A stretch of 64,000 bases of DNA from Emcibacter sp. (GTDB lineage Bacteria; Pseudomonadota; Alphaproteobacteria; Sphingomonadales; Emcibacteraceae), in contig JAIOYI010000003.1 in the NCBI GenBank assembly GCA_021741205.1, positions 62,001 to 126,000 of the forward strand, read 5' to 3'. The position numbers and the translations under genes are program-made. The notes beneath the pieces were generated by a model. The model worked only from the letters and a program-made list of their open reading frames with translations. It was not told where the DNA came from and searched no databases. Below are positions 8,807-19,341 of the stretch, one piece after another (the stretch's first letter is position 1; each line of letters begins with the position of its first letter).

Positions 8807-9643
8807 GTGTCGAACGTTCAATCACGATTTCTGATATGTCAGGGTCGAAATATTCATTTCCTCGAGTGGGGTGATAAAGATAAGGATACGGTTGTCATCT
8901 GGCACGGGGTCACGGGCACCTGTCATGACCATGACGAACTCGCCGAAAGACTTTCAAGAGATTATCATGTTATTTGTCCAGATTCCATAGGTTGCGGCCT
9001 ATCCGATTGGGCGCATGACCAAAAACAAGACCCCGGCCTGACAAGTTATGCGGCTATGGCACGGGATTTATTAAGCAAGCTTCAGATAAAATCTGTCCGC
9101 TGGATTGGGGCATCCAAGGGTGGGGCGCTTGGTATTATTCTCGCCCATATCATGACAGAATGCCCCATTACCCACCTGATTCTTGATGATGTAGGAGCAG
9201 ATTTTCCCGAATGGTTAAGGGTGGCGGCCATGAAAAATATTGCAAATCCGCCCCATTTTGACAGTTTTACAAAATTTGAAGCCTATCTTAAAGGAACCCT
9301 GTCCCGTGGCGGTCTTGTTCTTGATGATGGGCGATGGCAAAAATTAGCAGAACATTGGTGCCGAAAAACCGATGAGGGTCAATTCACCTTTCAAAATGAT
9401 CCCTCTCTTGCCAATCAATTCAGCCTACATGGGCAAGATTTTAATCTTTGGGATCATTATAATGAAATTACAATACCAACTCTGTTAATGAGAGCTAAAA
9501 AATCCATCATTCAAGATCATGAAGTGGAAATGATGCAAAATTCCGGCCCCAAATGCAGCCTTTATAACCGCGGCGGCGGCCATGTAAATTTGCTCTATGA
9601 AAAAAATATACAGGACAGAATTATTCAATTTCTAAAAACATGA
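8807..9643 (+). CDS. Alpha/beta-fold hydrolase
   Basis: Soluble alpha/beta hydrolase, 278 aa, GTG start with a weak GGAA upstream. Visible features are the oxyanion-side HGVTG (about 33-37), the nucleophile elbow GASKG with Ser103, and a late histidine in GGGHVNLL (about 264). The acid is likely the Asp in the loop before it. No signal peptide. Family members are esterases, lactonases or C-C hydrolases, and the sequence does not decide. It overlaps by 19 bp, tail-to-tail, with the FMN dehydrogenase gene, and is divergent from tetR. Confidence 0.85.
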   Translation: MSNVQSRFLICQGRNIHFLEWGDKDKDTVVIWHGVTGTCHDHDELAERLSRDYHVICPDSIGCGLSDWAHDQKQDPGLTSYAAMARDLLSKLQIKSVRWIGASKGGALGIILAHIMTECPITHLILDDVGADFPEWLRVAAMKNIANPPHFDSFTKFEAYLKGTLSRGGLVLDDGRWQKLAEHWCRKTDEGQFTFQNDPSLANQFSLHGQDFNLWDHYNEITIPTLLMRAKKSIIQDHEVEMMQNSGPKCSLYNRGGGHVNLLYEKNIQDRIIQFLKT

Positions 9644-10770
9644 TCAGGGGTAAGGTCAGAAACTTTTGTGCATCCCAATAAGGCCATATCCCGAATCATT
9701 TCAGCCCGCAAAAGATCAAGCATGCGATCAACCCCTGCCTCACCCCCCGATGCAAGCGCATAAAGATAGGGTCTGCCGATCATCACAGCCTTTGCCCCAA
9801 GTGCCAGAGCCTTGATCACATCTGTTCCCCGTCTCACACCACTATCCAATAGAATTTCCGCCCGCCCTGAAACGGCCTTAACGATGTGGGGTAGAACATC
9901 AATGGGGGACGGCATATATTCAAGCTGACGTCCGCCGTGATTGGAAATAATAATACCGCTTGCGCCAATATCCACCGCGCGCTTCGCATCTTCTGGATTA
10001 ACGATACCTTTAATCAGAAACGGCCCACCCCATTGTTCAATCATCCATGCCGCATCATCCCATGTGACGGTTGGGTCAAATTGTTTGGCCACATAGCCCA
10101 AGAGGTTTTCGCCCTTACCGACTTTCACAAGGGGCGAATCCTTCACATTGGCCAATTCAATTTTGGATTTTGATAAATAATGATAGAGCCAGACGGGATG
10201 GCTTAAAACATCCAACACGGTTTTTGGTGTAAGTGACACAGGAAAAGACAGGTTGTTGCGCAAATCACGCTCCCTATTGCCGTGAACGGCCAAATCCACC
10301 GTAAGACAAAGCGCATGATAACCACTTTGCCGACAGCGGTTCATAAATTCCTTGATAATATCACGGTCCCGCCACACATAAATCTGAAACCATTTGGGGC
10401 CAAGACTTGCCGCAGCGGTATCTTCTATAGAGGTGCTGGACAGTGAAGAAAGGGAATAGATCGTCCCTGCCTTGGCCGCAGCCCGTGCCACAGCATTTTC
10501 ACCGCTATGATGGAACATACGGGTTTGTCCCGTGGGCGACATCAAAACCGGCAAGTCAACGTCTTGTCCTAACACGCATGTTGATAAATCAATATTTTCC
10601 ACATTCTGCAAGGTGTTGGGCATTAAATTATACTGTGAAAAACCTGTGCGGTTTCGTCTTAAGGTTACCTCGTCATCAGAACCACCATCAAGATAATCAA
10701 ACACCATTCTGGGCAATCGGCTTTTTGCCTTTGCCCTAAAATCATTTAAGTTATAACAAGATTTTATCAC
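9625..10770 (-). CDS. FMN-dependent alpha-hydroxy-acid dehydrogenase/oxidase
   Basis: Flavoprotein that oxidises an L-2-hydroxy acid to a 2-keto acid (LldD/glycolate oxidase/mandelate dehydrogenase family), 381 aa, GTG start. TIM-barrel motifs in order are FDYLDGGSDDEVTLRRN near the N-terminus, MSPTG, FQIYVWRDR, LTVDLAVHGNRERDLRN, and the active-site SNHGGRQLE with catalytic His and substrate-binding Arg, then DSGVRRGTDVIKALALGA. No membrane anchor is evident. Last gene of the long minus-strand run, 27 bp after the TauE permease gene. A 2-hydroxy acid may be a by-product or intermediate of the upstream pathway (inference). Confidence 0.92.
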   Translation of the reverse strand: MIKSCYNLNDFRAKAKSRLPRMVFDYLDGGSDDEVTLRRNRTGFSQYNLMPNTLQNVENIDLSTCVLGQDVDLPVLMSPTGQTRMFHHSGENAVARAAAKAGTIYSLSSLSSTSIEDTAAASLGPKWFQIYVWRDRDIIKEFMNRCRQSGYHALCLTVDLAVHGNRERDLRNNLSFPVSLTPKTVLDVLSHPVWLYHYLSKSKIELANVKDSPLVKVGKGENLLGYVAKQFDPTVTWDDAAWMIEQWGGPFLIKGIVNPEDAKRAVDIGASGIIISNHGGRQLEYMPSPIDVLPHIVKAVSGRAEILLDSGVRRGTDVIKALALGAKAVMIGRPYLYALASGGEAGVDRMLDLLRAEMIRDMALLGCTKVSDLTPDHVFRN

Positions 10771-10797
10771 CGAATTTCATTCCCTATCGTCAAGAAG

Positions 10798-11616
10798 TCA
10801 ACCACCATAAAAACTACGATAGAACATTCGAACAGAGACAATCAATAAAAATCCCCCAAAGACCATACCGAGCTGCCGTTGGGTTAAGGCATGGGCAATG
10901 CGGGCTCCGAAGGGTGCCGCAAAATAAGTCATTGGAGAGATCATCAAAAATCCAATCACATTCACATAACCTATACTGCCCACAGGCAGTAAGTCATTGC
11001 CTTGGCCTGATATCATAAAACCTATGGTACCAGGCACTGCAATCAAAAGTCCAAAAAAGGCCGCCGTTCCGACGGCTCTGTGAATGGGGACATTAAAAAG
11101 GGTTAATGTGGTCACACTAAGCGCACCGCCGCCAATGCCCATCATGGTGGAAATTAAGCCAATAACCGTGGGAATTAATGATCCAAAAAATCCCCGTGGC
11201 ACATGATCCGACAGCTTAATTTTTTCAAAAGGCAAGATCATTTTGCTCGCCACAAATAAGGCTACAACCGCAAATATTATGCTCAGCACACCGCTTTCCA
11301 CTCTTGCGGCAATCCATGTTCCAAAGGCCGCCCCAAGAAAAATAGCAACGCCCCATTTTTGAGCAAGCTCAAAATCCACAGCCCCCCGCCCATGATGGGC
11401 GTGCGCCGATGAAATCGAGGTCGGAATAATCGTGGCCAAGGATGTAGCCACCGCCACATGCATGCGCACAGATGGATCAACCCCAATAAAACCCAAGGCA
11501 AATTCCACCACAGGCACAATAACGATACCGCCGCCTATGCCCATAAGCCCCGCCATAACACCGCCCAAAATACCCGATGCCATCATCAGTACTATAATCG
11601 GCAAATAATGTTCCAT
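10798..11616 (-). CDS. TauE/SafE-family permease
   Basis: Inner-membrane protein of the TauE/SafE (formerly DUF81) family, 272 aa, with about eight hydrophobic segments. Two internally related halves each carry the GLMGIGGG / TMMGIGGG motif (near residues 24 and 160). AAGGA lies before the ATG. Family members export or import small organic or sulfonate anions. The placement between a flavoprotein and an alpha-hydroxyacid dehydrogenase suggests an organic-acid substrate, but that is inference. Confidence 0.9.
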   Translation of the reverse strand: MEHYLPIIVLMMASGILGGVMAGLMGIGGGIVIVPVVEFALGFIGVDPSVRMHVAVATSLATIIPTSISSAHAHHGRGAVDFELAQKWGVAIFLGAAFGTWIAARVESGVLSIIFAVVALFVASKMILPFEKIKLSDHVPRGFFGSLIPTVIGLISTMMGIGGGALSVTTLTLFNVPIHRAVGTAAFFGLLIAVPGTIGFMISGQGNDLLPVGSIGYVNVIGFLMISPMTYFAAPFGARIAHALTQRQLGMVFGGFLLIVSVRMFYRSFYGG

Positions 11617-11660
11617 ACTCAGTCCTTAACAATTTAACCTATAAAGTCTGTGAATATAAT

Positions 11661-12881
11661 TTATACATATTGACCCGCCGCATGGCCCGATGCCCATGCC
11701 CATTGGAAATTATAGCCGCCCAATTGCCCCGTCACATCCAAAACCTCGCCGATGAAATAAAGTCCCTTGACCTTTTTGGCCTCAAAGGTTTTTGAGGAAA
11801 TCTCATCTGTATCAACGCCGCCACGGGTGACTTCTGCGGTTCTATAACCCTCTGTTCCATTAGGTTTTATACGGAAATCATGAATAAAGTCTGCAATTTT
11901 GTCGATCTTCTCATTAGAGAGGTCGGCCATTTTCCCCATAATTCCCACTTCATCACAAATATATTGGGCGAGCCTTCGAGCAAAACGTAAGGTAAGCAAA
12001 TTATGAATTTCCTGTTTTGGCTGCACCGTTCTCTGTTCTTTTAATAGTGCCCTTATATCACAATTTGGTGACAGATTAATGCTGACCACATCACCCGCCC
12101 GCCAATAGGAAGAAATCTGTAATATAGCAGGGCCGCTAAGCCCCCGATGGGTAAATAATATGGCATCACGAAAGGATATTTTTCCCCACTTAACCACAGC
12201 ATCCACAGAAATTCCCGCCAAGGATTTTAGCTTATCATGGAGATCATTCTGAAGCGTAAAGGGCACAAGGGCAGGCTCTGGCGCAATAAGAGCAAGACCA
12301 AATTGCTCCGCAAGCTTGTAGCCAAATCCGCTCGCCCCCATTTTTGGAATGGATTTTCCCCCGCTTGCCACCACCAGAGAGGCACAAGACAGGGTTTCAT
12401 TACGAATATGTAATAAAAATATATCACCCTTCTTCTCCGTATCTTCCACCACACAAGAGGTTCTGATAGTCACGCCGTATTTCTCGCATTCCGTGATCAA
12501 CATATCAATGATCTGACTTGATTTTCCATCACAGAATAATTGACCCTTAGCCTTTTCATGATAGGTAATATTATATTGTTCCACTATCGAAATAAAATCT
12601 TTCGGGCCATATCGTCCCAAGGCGGATTTACAAAAATGAGGATTTTGTGAGATGAATTTTTCAGTCCCCATCTCAAGATTGGTAAAATTACACCGTCCCC
12701 CACCGGAAATGCGGATTTTGCCCGCAATTTGTTCGGTGCTTTCTATAACAAGAACGCGTCGATCCCTTTTGCCCGCCTCTATGGCACACATAAGTCCAGC
12801 GGCCCCCGCTCCGATGATGATTACATCATAATCTGTCACATGACTTTCCTGCATTATTGCTCTCAACTGTCCATACAGCAA
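11661..12881 (-). CDS. HI0933/BaiN-like FAD-dependent oxidoreductase
   Basis: Flavoprotein of the HI0933 (aminoacetone oxidase/BaiN) family, 406 aa. N-terminal dinucleotide motif DVIIIGAGAAGLMCAIEAG, then SGGGRCNFTN (about 60-69). The C-terminal family signature has GGVDTDEI and FIGEVLDVTGQLGGYN. Two starts are possible: TTG at 12881 with AAGG six bases upstream, or ATG at 12854 with a weaker GAGAG. Physiological reaction in most bacteria is unsettled; BaiN members act on steroid enones. It follows the AMP-ligase gene by 44 bp. Confidence 0.88.
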   Translation of the reverse strand: MLYGQLRAIMQESHVTDYDVIIIGAGAAGLMCAIEAGKRDRRVLVIESTEQIAGKIRISGGGRCNFTNLEMGTEKFISQNPHFCKSALGRYGPKDFISIVEQYNITYHEKAKGQLFCDGKSSQIIDMLITECEKYGVTIRTSCVVEDTEKKGDIFLLHIRNETLSCASLVVASGGKSIPKMGASGFGYKLAEQFGLALIAPEPALVPFTLQNDLHDKLKSLAGISVDAVVKWGKISFRDAILFTHRGLSGPAILQISSYWRAGDVVSINLSPNCDIRALLKEQRTVQPKQEIHNLLTLRFARRLAQYICDEVGIMGKMADLSNEKIDKIADFIHDFRIKPNGTEGYRTAEVTRGGVDTDEISSKTFEAKKVKGLYFIGEVLDVTGQLGGYNFQWAWASGHAAGQYV

Positions 12882-12925
12882 GATCAGCCTTAAGGCAATG
12901 CAGACTATGTTCTAATCCAATATCA

Positions 12926-14434
12926 TCATGCCAAAAGTTTTAATTTTTCTTTGAGGATTTTTCGCATCTCATTACGGGGCATTTCGTCAATGAAATGTAT
13001 GAGTCTGGGGTGTTTATAGCGACCTAGCTTATCTTTTAACCATTCTAAGACATCTTCTTTGGAAAGAGATTTCCCCTTTTGCGTTACAATGAAGGCGACC
13101 ACTATTTCACCCCATCTATCATCGGCCTTTCCCACCACGGACACATCCTGAATATTGGGATGGTTTCCCATGATCATTTCTAGTTCCGCCGGATAAATAT
13201 TTTCACCACCTGAGATAATCATATCCTTTTTGCGGTCAACAAAGTGATAACAGCCGCCTTCATCCTGATAGCCAATGTCGCCCGTATGATACCAACCCTC
13301 TTTCAGGACGGCCTCTGTACCCTCCGCATCATTCCAATAGCAGACCATAACATTATCGCCCTTGATTAGGATTTCACCCGCCTCACCCGTGGCACAATCC
13401 TTGCCCATTTCATCCACGATTTTCACTGTACAATATTTTGCAGGAAAGCCAATGGAACCCTCTGTTTCAAAGGCATTTTCACTTTTTTGATGAATAGCAA
13501 TCGGGCTTGTCTCGCTTGAGCCGTATACCTGTAGAAGAGGGATATTCTGATCATGCCAATAGCGGGTCATACCAATGGGGATAGCGCATGACCCTGTGCT
13601 GACAGCCTTTAGGCTCGATAAATTAACATCTTTCCATTTTTTATGACCCATCAAGGGTGTCATATGGGCGGGCAAAATAATTACCAGACTGGGCTTTTGT
13701 TTATTCATAGCGTTGATCGTTTTTTCAACGTCAAAATTTTGGTGAAGAAGAACCGTCCCCCCCAAAGAAAATACCGCCAATGTCATAACATTCAAACCGC
13801 CCACATGAAACATGGGCAAAAAAATCAATGCAATATCGTCTGAGGTCATGTCATGCATATCTATACTATGCAACGCATTCACTTCCACCGCCTTTTGCGT
13901 CAGAACAGCCCCCTTGGGAAAACCCGTTGTGCCAGAGGTAAATATGATAAAAAGCGGGTCATTGGGCATACCGTTCTTTGGAATATCCGTAATTTTTACA
14001 GAAGACGGTCTGTCGCCTAAGGTGAGCCAATGCGTTCTTTTTTTTGTGCCCACATTGACAAATTGACAAGCGATAAATTTTTCACATAATATTTCACTCT
14101 GATCAAGATAAGGATCATCCACAAACAAAGCCGATGGCGTACAATTGGATAACATGTGAAAATGTTCATGGGCGGTCAAACGCCAGTTAAGCGGCACAAA
14201 CACAGCCCCCAAACGGGCACAAGCAAAAATTAAATAAAGGATACGAGGATGATTTTGACCAAGATAAGCAATACGGTCACCCCGTCTTAGTTTTAGCGTT
14301 TCATGGAGATGGATCGTCATGTCTATTATATGCTGATGAAAATCGCCGTAGGTTATTGTTTCGTTTTCGTAACGAATTGCAATTTTATCGGGGCACTGCG
14401 CCGCCCATTTTTCTATCCAATCTGCAATTGCCAT
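12926..14434 (-). CDS. Acyl-CoA synthetase (AMP-forming)
   Basis: Class I adenylate-forming enzyme, 502 aa: carboxylate + ATP + CoA to acyl-CoA + AMP. P-loop-like FIIFTSGTTGFPKGAVLTQKA near residue 165, QVYGSSETSP near 310, the hinge YHTGDIGYQDEGG near 385, and the C-terminal lysine region (NEMRKILKEKLKLL). No transmembrane segment. Ten bases downstream of the CaiB CoA-transferase in the long operon, so it probably activates the pathway substrate or an acid intermediate. Substrate specificity is not readable. Confidence 0.93.
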   Translation of the reverse strand: MAIADWIEKWAAQCPDKIAIRYENETITYGDFHQHIIDMTIHLHETLKLRRGDRIAYLGQNHPRILYLIFACARLGAVFVPLNWRLTAHEHFHMLSNCTPSALFVDDPYLDQSEILCEKFIACQFVNVGTKKRTHWLTLGDRPSSVKITDIPKNGMPNDPLFIIFTSGTTGFPKGAVLTQKAVEVNALHSIDMHDMTSDDIALIFLPMFHVGGLNVMTLAVFSLGGTVLLHQNFDVEKTINAMNKQKPSLVIILPAHMTPLMGHKKWKDVNLSSLKAVSTGSCAIPIGMTRYWHDQNIPLLQVYGSSETSPIAIHQKSENAFETEGSIGFPAKYCTVKIVDEMGKDCATGEAGEILIKGDNVMVCYWNDAEGTEAVLKEGWYHTGDIGYQDEGGCYHFVDRKKDMIISGGENIYPAELEMIMGNHPNIQDVSVVGKADDRWGEIVVAFIVTQKGKSLSKEDVLEWLKDKLGRYKHPRLIHFIDEMPRNEMRKILKEKLKLLA

Positions 14435-14444
14435 CTGTTGTCAC

Positions 14445-15668
14445 TCATGCCTTCTCAGAAAAACAATAAACGGCGCCGTCCTGTTGCAGCCGTTCGCAAT
14501 CATCGCTACGAAATCCAGCCTCGATCATGACTTTTTCCGTATGGGCGCCGTACCGGGATGGAAAGGAAAGATCTGTTACGGCGCTTTCTGCATCCACGGC
14601 CATGGGCTGCATATGGATTTTCCGACCATTAGGCAATTGGGTTGTGGTCAATTTATCTTTTATAGCCGGAAGCACAGCCACCTGCGGAATATCGTTAATT
14701 CTTGCATGAGGAATGGTTGCCTTTGTAAAATCTTCAACCAATTCATCCGTATCATATTGTGACGTGAGCGCACTCAAATCCCCATAAAGGGACTGACGTT
14801 CCTTGTGGCGACCTTCATTGGTCTTACGAGCTTCACTGGCAAGACTGTTGAATTTTGGAATTTCCGTCAAACGCTGCCACTGAATATCATTGCCAATCGC
14901 CACATAGACAAAGCCATCCTTTGTGGGATAGGCGTTGGTTGGGATAAATTTCCGATGTTCATTGCCGCAGCGGGTTATTTCTGATTTGTCGCAATCAAAA
15001 TCAAGTAAGGGCAAGGTTGTAATGAGCCAACTTGCCGCTGCCTGCAACATAGACACATCAATACGTCTACCCCGCCCTGTTTCAGCACGTTCAGCAAGGG
15101 AAAGCATCACGCCCGCATAAACCTCGTCCCCTGCCTTAAGATCAATGAGCGGAATGCCCGATAATGTGGGGGGGCCGTCTTCCTTGCCCGTCACTTCCAT
15201 AAAGCCAGACATGGCTTGCAAAGCAGGGTCATAGCCCGGCACATTGGGATAATCAGGCCCCATGGCTGAGATACCAGCCCAAATGATATCTGGCTTGACC
15301 TTTTTTAAAGTTTCATAATCAATGCCCATCTGCTCGTACCGTCCGGGCAGGGTATTACAACAGAAAATATCCACCTTTAATTCCCGAATAATCTGATGAA
15401 GCACCGCTCGTCCCTCGGCTGACTTAAGATTTAGAGCGATGGTTTCCTTCCCCACATTAGGTGCCATAAAATAACTGCGCAGAGCATCGCCGCCGTCCTT
15501 ATCGTCGGCTATGCGTTTGCCAATATAGCGGTTTGGATCACCGGGCAGTCCATGCCCCGTTGGTGTTGCCTCAATACGGATTACCCGCCAACCTAGCTGC
15601 GCAAAGCGCAATGTGGCCGAAGGAAGTGATAAGGCCTGTTCTAAACTTAAGACAACTTTTGGCTTCAT
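14445..15668 (-). CDS. CaiB/BaiF (class III) CoA-transferase
   Basis: Class III CoA-transferase, 407 aa. It moves CoA between acids. The catalytic Asp is in [18 protein letters not shown] (about 147-164), preceded by a [13 protein letters not shown] stretch typical of the family. The N-terminus ([25 protein letters not shown]) is unusual: most members begin with VLDLT and GPxxxxxLADLGA. Its ATG overlaps the stop of the molybdenum subunit gene by four bases, so translation is likely coupled. Confidence 0.9.
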   Translation of the reverse strand: MKPKVVLSLEQALSLPSATLRFAQLGWRVIRIEATPTGHGLPGDPNRYIGKRIADDKDGGDALRSYFMAPNVGKETIALNLKSAEGRAVLHQIIRELKVDIFCCNTLPGRYEQMGIDYETLKKVKPDIIWAGISAMGPDYPNVPGYDPALQAMSGFMEVTGKEDGPPTLSGIPLIDLKAGDEVYAGVMLSLAERAETGRGRRIDVSMLQAAASWLITTLPLLDFDCDKSEITRCGNEHRKFIPTNAYPTKDGFVYVAIGNDIQWQRLTEIPKFNSLASEARKTNEGRHKERQSLYGDLSALTSQYDTDELVEDFTKATIPHARINDIPQVAVLPAIKDKLTTTQLPNGRKIHMQPMAVDAESAVTDLSFPSRYGAHTEKVMIEAGFRSDDCERLQQDGAVYCFSEKA

Positions 15669-17998
15669 GAGGCGGTTCTTTTCTTATCCCAAATGGCATG
15701 CGCCACTTTTTCAGGGGTCATGGGCGGATTAAAGAAACGAATACCGGTCGCATTATAAACCGCATTGGCAATGGCGGGTGCAATAACGATGGTTGGTAGT
15801 TCCGCAATTCCCTTGGCACCGTATGGTCCCTCGGCACAGTCGCTCTCAATGAAATGAATATCAAGCTCTGGCATATCGGGTGCTGTTGGGACTTTATAAT
15901 CTCTGAAACTTGGATTTTTAAGATGACCCTTTTCAAACAGCATTTCCTCGCTCAAGGCAAAGCCTAAACCAAAGGCAAGGCCACCTTCCATCTGGGCTTC
16001 AAGTCCCATACGATTAATGACCCGTCCCACGTCTTGCGCCATGGTGACCTTTTCCACCTTCACCTCACCCGTATAGGTATCCACAATCACTTCCGCAATA
16101 TGCACCGCATGGGAATAGGCCGCCGAATGGTCAGAAATATGGTCTTTGCCCTCGGGCTCGCTATTTGGTTCGTAATAATCGCTCACCATAACAACATCGG
16201 GCACCGGTTGGAAATGCATCTGGCGCAGCATCCGGTCCAATTTTATGACAACGGCTCCGTCCTTATCCTGCACCACATAGCCACCCCTGAGGTCAAGCTC
16301 GTCTGCTGTAACGTTGGCCTGCTTGGCGGCGGCGGCGAGAATTTGTTTTTTTGCCTTTATGGCAGCGCGTCTTGCCCCGTTTCCAGCTATAAAGGTCGTG
16401 CGAGACGCATGAACCCCAACGTCCCAAGGTCCAAGATCGCTGTCATTATTGACAAGTGTCACATGCTCTACTGGCACGCCCAATTCTTCGGATACAATTT
16501 GAGCGATAACCGCATCAATGCCCTGACCAATTTCAGAAGCCCCCGTAATAACCGTTACACGTGCGTAATCATCAACCTTTAGCATCGTACCACAGCCATC
16601 AGACTTATGAATTTTGGCCCCGCCCGCATTATGAATGGAGCTTGCCAGACCAATGCCTCGCTTATAGCGATCGTCCGTCGCTCTTTCAGCGGTATATTTT
16701 TTAAGTTTATTGACATAATCAGAGGCGTCTGCCGCAGTGGTGATACATTCCGCAAACGCACATTCCCGAAGAAAAGATTTCTGAGGAGTAACCTCTCCTG
16801 ATTCTTGCGCATTTTTAAGACGAAAGGCAATGGGATCAAGGCCATAATCATCATATAATTTTTCAGCCAGCATATCCATATGCTGTGCCGTGGCATAGGT
16901 CATCTGCACATTGCCATACCCTCGGAATGACCCCGCATAGGCATTATTTGTATAAACCGCCTGTCCCTTAAAATCCACCACAGGAACACGGTAATGGCCC
17001 GATACGGTGCGCATCATAATCACGGGAACCGTTGGCCCCCATGAGGTATAGGCTCCGTTATCCATGAGCACATCAGCGCTACGGAAGGTAAGAACTCCAT
17101 CCTTGGTGCATCCCGTACGCACATGCATTTTTGCCGGTTGGCGGGTCGGAGAATTGATAAACTCCTCCTCTCGGTCAAATAGTATTTTCACAGGACGACC
17201 TGTTTTTTGCGCCAAAATGGCCGCCACTGGCTCAAAGGGATAAACATCAAGTTTCGCCCCAAATGATCCCCCTGTTGGCGGTTGGATCACCCGAATGTCA
17301 CCTGGGTCAATGCCAAGAGCAGGCGCCAAATCCATCTTATAATTATAGGGATATTGGGTCTGAGAATAAATCGTTAACTTACCGTTATGATCAAAATCCG
17401 CAATAGCGCATGATGTTCCCATGCAGCAATGGGTCACATAATGGACATTAAATTCATCGTCCAGAATGATATCTGAGTCTTTTTCTGCCTGTTCTAAATC
17501 ACCATGCTTAAATTCAAATCGCAAACTTTTGTTGTCTGGAAAACGCTCCTGAATAATGGGGGCGCCTTCTTTTAAGCCATCTTCTGGGCTAAAGACACCC
17601 GGTAAATCCTTATATACCACCTTAATAAGTTTTAGAGCGGCAGCGGCAATGGCTTCACTTTCAGCGGCAACAGCGGCGACCTCGTCCCGCTCACAGCGAA
17701 CCTTGCCTTTCAACGGAGCATTGTCCTTCACAAAGCCCAATTTTAAGTCTGGCACATCCTTTGCGGTAATGACCGCATAAACCCCCGCAAGCTTTTCAGC
17801 CTCTGATGTGTCGATACTCACAATCTCCGCATGAGGGCGTCCCGCATGAAGAATTTTGGCATATAACATTTGAGGCAGAACCATATCATTGATATAGCGG
17901 GTCTTGCCAATGGCCTTTGCGGGCGCATCGGGCTTTTTAATCCGAGTGCCAATAAGACTTTTCTTTTCAATATGTTGAAAAGCAACTTGTTCGCTCAT
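15665..17998 (-). CDS. Molybdenum hydroxylase large (molybdopterin) subunit
   Basis: Catalytic subunit of a xanthine-dehydrogenase-family enzyme, 777 aa. It binds molybdopterin cytosine dinucleotide and hydroxylates carbon with water-derived oxygen. N-terminal aldehyde-oxidase a/b hammerhead (about 20-130), then [18 protein letters not shown] (about 245) and [10 protein letters not shown] (about 360). The C-terminal [10 protein letters not shown] holds the catalytic Glu position. The loop GSFRGYGN is not the CO-dehydrogenase CSFR loop, so form-I CO dehydrogenase is unlikely. Candidates are N-heterocycle hydroxylases or 4-hydroxybenzoyl-CoA reductase-like enzymes. Third of the three subunit genes, four bases after the iron-sulfur gene. 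Confidence 0.93.
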   Translation of the reverse strand: MSEQVAFQHIEKKSLIGTRIKKPDAPAKAIGKTRYINDMVLPQMLYAKILHAGRPHAEIVSIDTSEAEKLAGVYAVITAKDVPDLKLGFVKDNAPLKGKVRCERDEVAAVAAESEAIAAAALKLIKVVYKDLPGVFSPEDGLKEGAPIIQERFPDNKSLRFEFKHGDLEQAEKDSDIILDDEFNVHYVTHCCMGTSCAIADFDHNGKLTIYSQTQYPYNYKMDLAPALGIDPGDIRVIQPPTGGSFGAKLDVYPFEPVAAILAQKTGRPVKILFDREEEFINSPTRQPAKMHVRTGCTKDGVLTFRSADVLMDNGAYTSWGPTVPVIMMRTVSGHYRVPVVDFKGQAVYTNNAYAGSFRGYGNVQMTYATAQHMDMLAEKLYDDYGLDPIAFRLKNAQESGEVTPQKSFLRECAFAECITTAADASDYVNKLKKYTAERATDDRYKRGIGLASSIHNAGGAKIHKSDGCGTMLKVDDYARVTVITGASEIGQGIDAVIAQIVSEELGVPVEHVTLVNNDSDLGPWDVGVHASRTTFIAGNGARRAAIKAKKQILAAAAKQANVTADELDLRGGYVVQDKDGAVVIKLDRMLRQMHFQPVPDVVMVSDYYEPNSEPEGKDHISDHSAAYSHAVHIAEVIVDTYTGEVKVEKVTMAQDVGRVINRMGLEAQMEGGLAFGLGFALSEEMLFEKGHLKNPSFRDYKVPTAPDMPELDIHFIESDCAEGPYGAKGIAELPTIVIAPAIANAVYNATGIRFFNPPMTPEKVAHAIWDKKRTAS

Positions 17999-18002
17999 GA
18001 TA

Positions 18003-18476
18003 TTATCCTTTCAATCCAACGACGGCAGCAACTGCATCAAGCACCTTGGTATATCCCGTGCAACGACAGATATTGCCTTCAAGACCCCGTTTCATCTCTT
18101 CCCGTGTGAGGGATGGGTTTTGCTTCACCAGATAATTGGCCTGAATAATCATACCTGGCATACAAAAACCGCACTGCACCGCCCCATGATCCACAAAGGC
18201 TTGTTGCATGGGGTGAAGCATATTTCCCTTTTGCAATCCTTCGATGGTGAGCACGTCCCGATCCTGCAAATCAACCGCCATCATCAGACAGCTGTTAATG
18301 GTTTTACCGTCAACCTCAATGGTGCAGGCGCCGCATTCACCTTCTCCGCAAGCATATTTCGTTCCCTTAAGATCCAGAAAATCCCGAAAAAGATTGAGCA
18401 CAGTCATATCCACCGGAACCTCAATATTAACAGGTCTGCTGTTCAGGGTAAAATTTAATTTAGTTTTGACAGACAT
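18003..18476 (-). CDS. Molybdenum hydroxylase small (2Fe-2S) subunit
   Basis: Electron-transfer subunit of the molybdenum hydroxylase, 157 aa, with two [2Fe-2S] clusters. The plant-ferredoxin-type cluster is in CGEGECGACTIEVDG, with a further Cys in SCLMM. The second cluster is in CGFCMPGMI and CRCTGY. I chose the ATG at 18476 (AGAGGAG about ten bases upstream). A longer reading from 18548 adds 24 residues that do not belong to the family and runs deep into the preceding gene. The start overlaps the FAD-subunit gene by 17 bases. Confidence 0.94.
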   Translation of the reverse strand: MSVKTKLNFTLNSRPVNIEVPVDMTVLNLFRDFLDLKGTKYACGEGECGACTIEVDGKTINSCLMMAVDLQDRDVLTIEGLQKGNMLHPMQQAFVDHGAVQCGFCMPGMIIQANYLVKQNPSLTREEMKRGLEGNICRCTGYTKVLDAVAAVVGLKG

Positions 18477-19326
18477 TGTACAAAAGCTCCTCTGTAAAGA
18501 CAGCAACCAAATGATTGCGGTACCATTTTGTGGCCCGAATATCATCAATGGGGCTTGCGTCCTGCTGTGCGGCTAAAACCGCATGATCAATTATTGTTCT
18601 GGTTAATTTCTGGCCTTCGAGAGCGGCTTCGGTTTGTCTACCTCGTAGCGGTGTGGGACCTACAGCCCCCATAGCCACCCGCACATGCTGAAATTTTCCC
18701 TCTTTCATCTCGCCGCCAATGCCGAGAGATACCGTCGATATTTCAAGAGCGGGGCGGGGACCTGATTTACGGAAAAAACCCACAAAATCAGCAGAGGGCT
18801 TTTTAAAGATAACCGCCGCCAATAATTCATTACTATTGCGTAATGTTTTTCCGGGGCCTGTAAAAAATTCATCCAATGGGATACGTCTGGTCTGAACCAC
18901 ACCCTTTGTCCAGCTTGCAAGTTCCACAGAGGCGCCAAGCACCAAGAGCGGTATAATCATATCCCCAGCGGGGGACGCATTACAGATATTGCCGCCAATG
19001 CTCGCCGCATTGCGGATCTGCTCACTGGCAAAATGGCTTGCGGTTTCGCATAACAGGGGGGCATATTTCATGATCAAATCATGATAACGAATGTCTGAGA
19101 CCGTGGCACTGCCTCCTATCCTTATCTCGTCTCCCTGCATTGATATTTGCGACAAGCCCTCAATGCGCCTGATATTCATCAGAGTGTCTTCAAAATGACG
19201 CCGCCCAACACTCACTTGCGGGGTAAGGTCCGTCCCACCAGAAAGAATCGTAACCCTGCCCAAAGCTAAGGTTTCTAACGCCTGCTCTAGCGTCGTTGGG
19301 GCAATATAGTGTTTAATGTCCGACAT
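18460..19326 (-). CDS. Molybdenum hydroxylase medium (FAD) subunit
   Basis: FAD-binding subunit, 288 aa, passing electrons from the 2Fe-2S clusters to an acceptor. FAD pyrophosphate loops are ILSGGTDLTPQ (about 28-38) and ASIGGNICNASPAGDM (about 110-125), followed by the CO-dehydrogenase flavoprotein C-terminal domain. At 288 residues it has no room for the extra 4Fe-4S insertion of true 4-hydroxybenzoyl-CoA reductase beta subunits (about 320 aa). That argues against that reaction. Order is medium-small-large, as in CoxMSL-type operons, 15 bp after the mutase gene. Confidence 0.93.
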   Translation of the reverse strand: MSDIKHYIAPTTLEQALETLALGRVTILSGGTDLTPQVSVGRRHFEDTLMNIRRIEGLSQISMQGDEIRIGGSATVSDIRYHDLIMKYAPLLCETASHFASEQIRNAASIGGNICNASPAGDMIIPLLVLGASVELASWTKGVVQTRRIPLDEFFTGPGKTLRNSNELLAAVIFKKPSADFVGFFRKSGPRPALEISTVSLGIGGEMKEGKFQHVRVAMGAVGPTPLRGRQTEAALEGQKLTRTIIDHAVLAAQQDASPIDDIRATKWYRNHLVAVFTEELLYNVCQN

Positions 19327-19341
19327 TTTTTGTCCTTAATC

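Noticed and set aside
18477-18548. Longer N-terminus for the 2Fe-2S subunit
   Set aside because: The extra residues are antifamily and come from the preceding FAD-subunit gene read in another frame; the ATG at 18476 has a ribosome-binding site and the normal family start.
18003-19326. 4-hydroxybenzoyl-CoA reductase or CO dehydrogenase identity
   Set aside because: The FAD subunit is too short for the extra 4Fe-4S insertion of the reductase, and the large subunit has GSFRGYGN, not the CSFR loop of form-I CO dehydrogenase.
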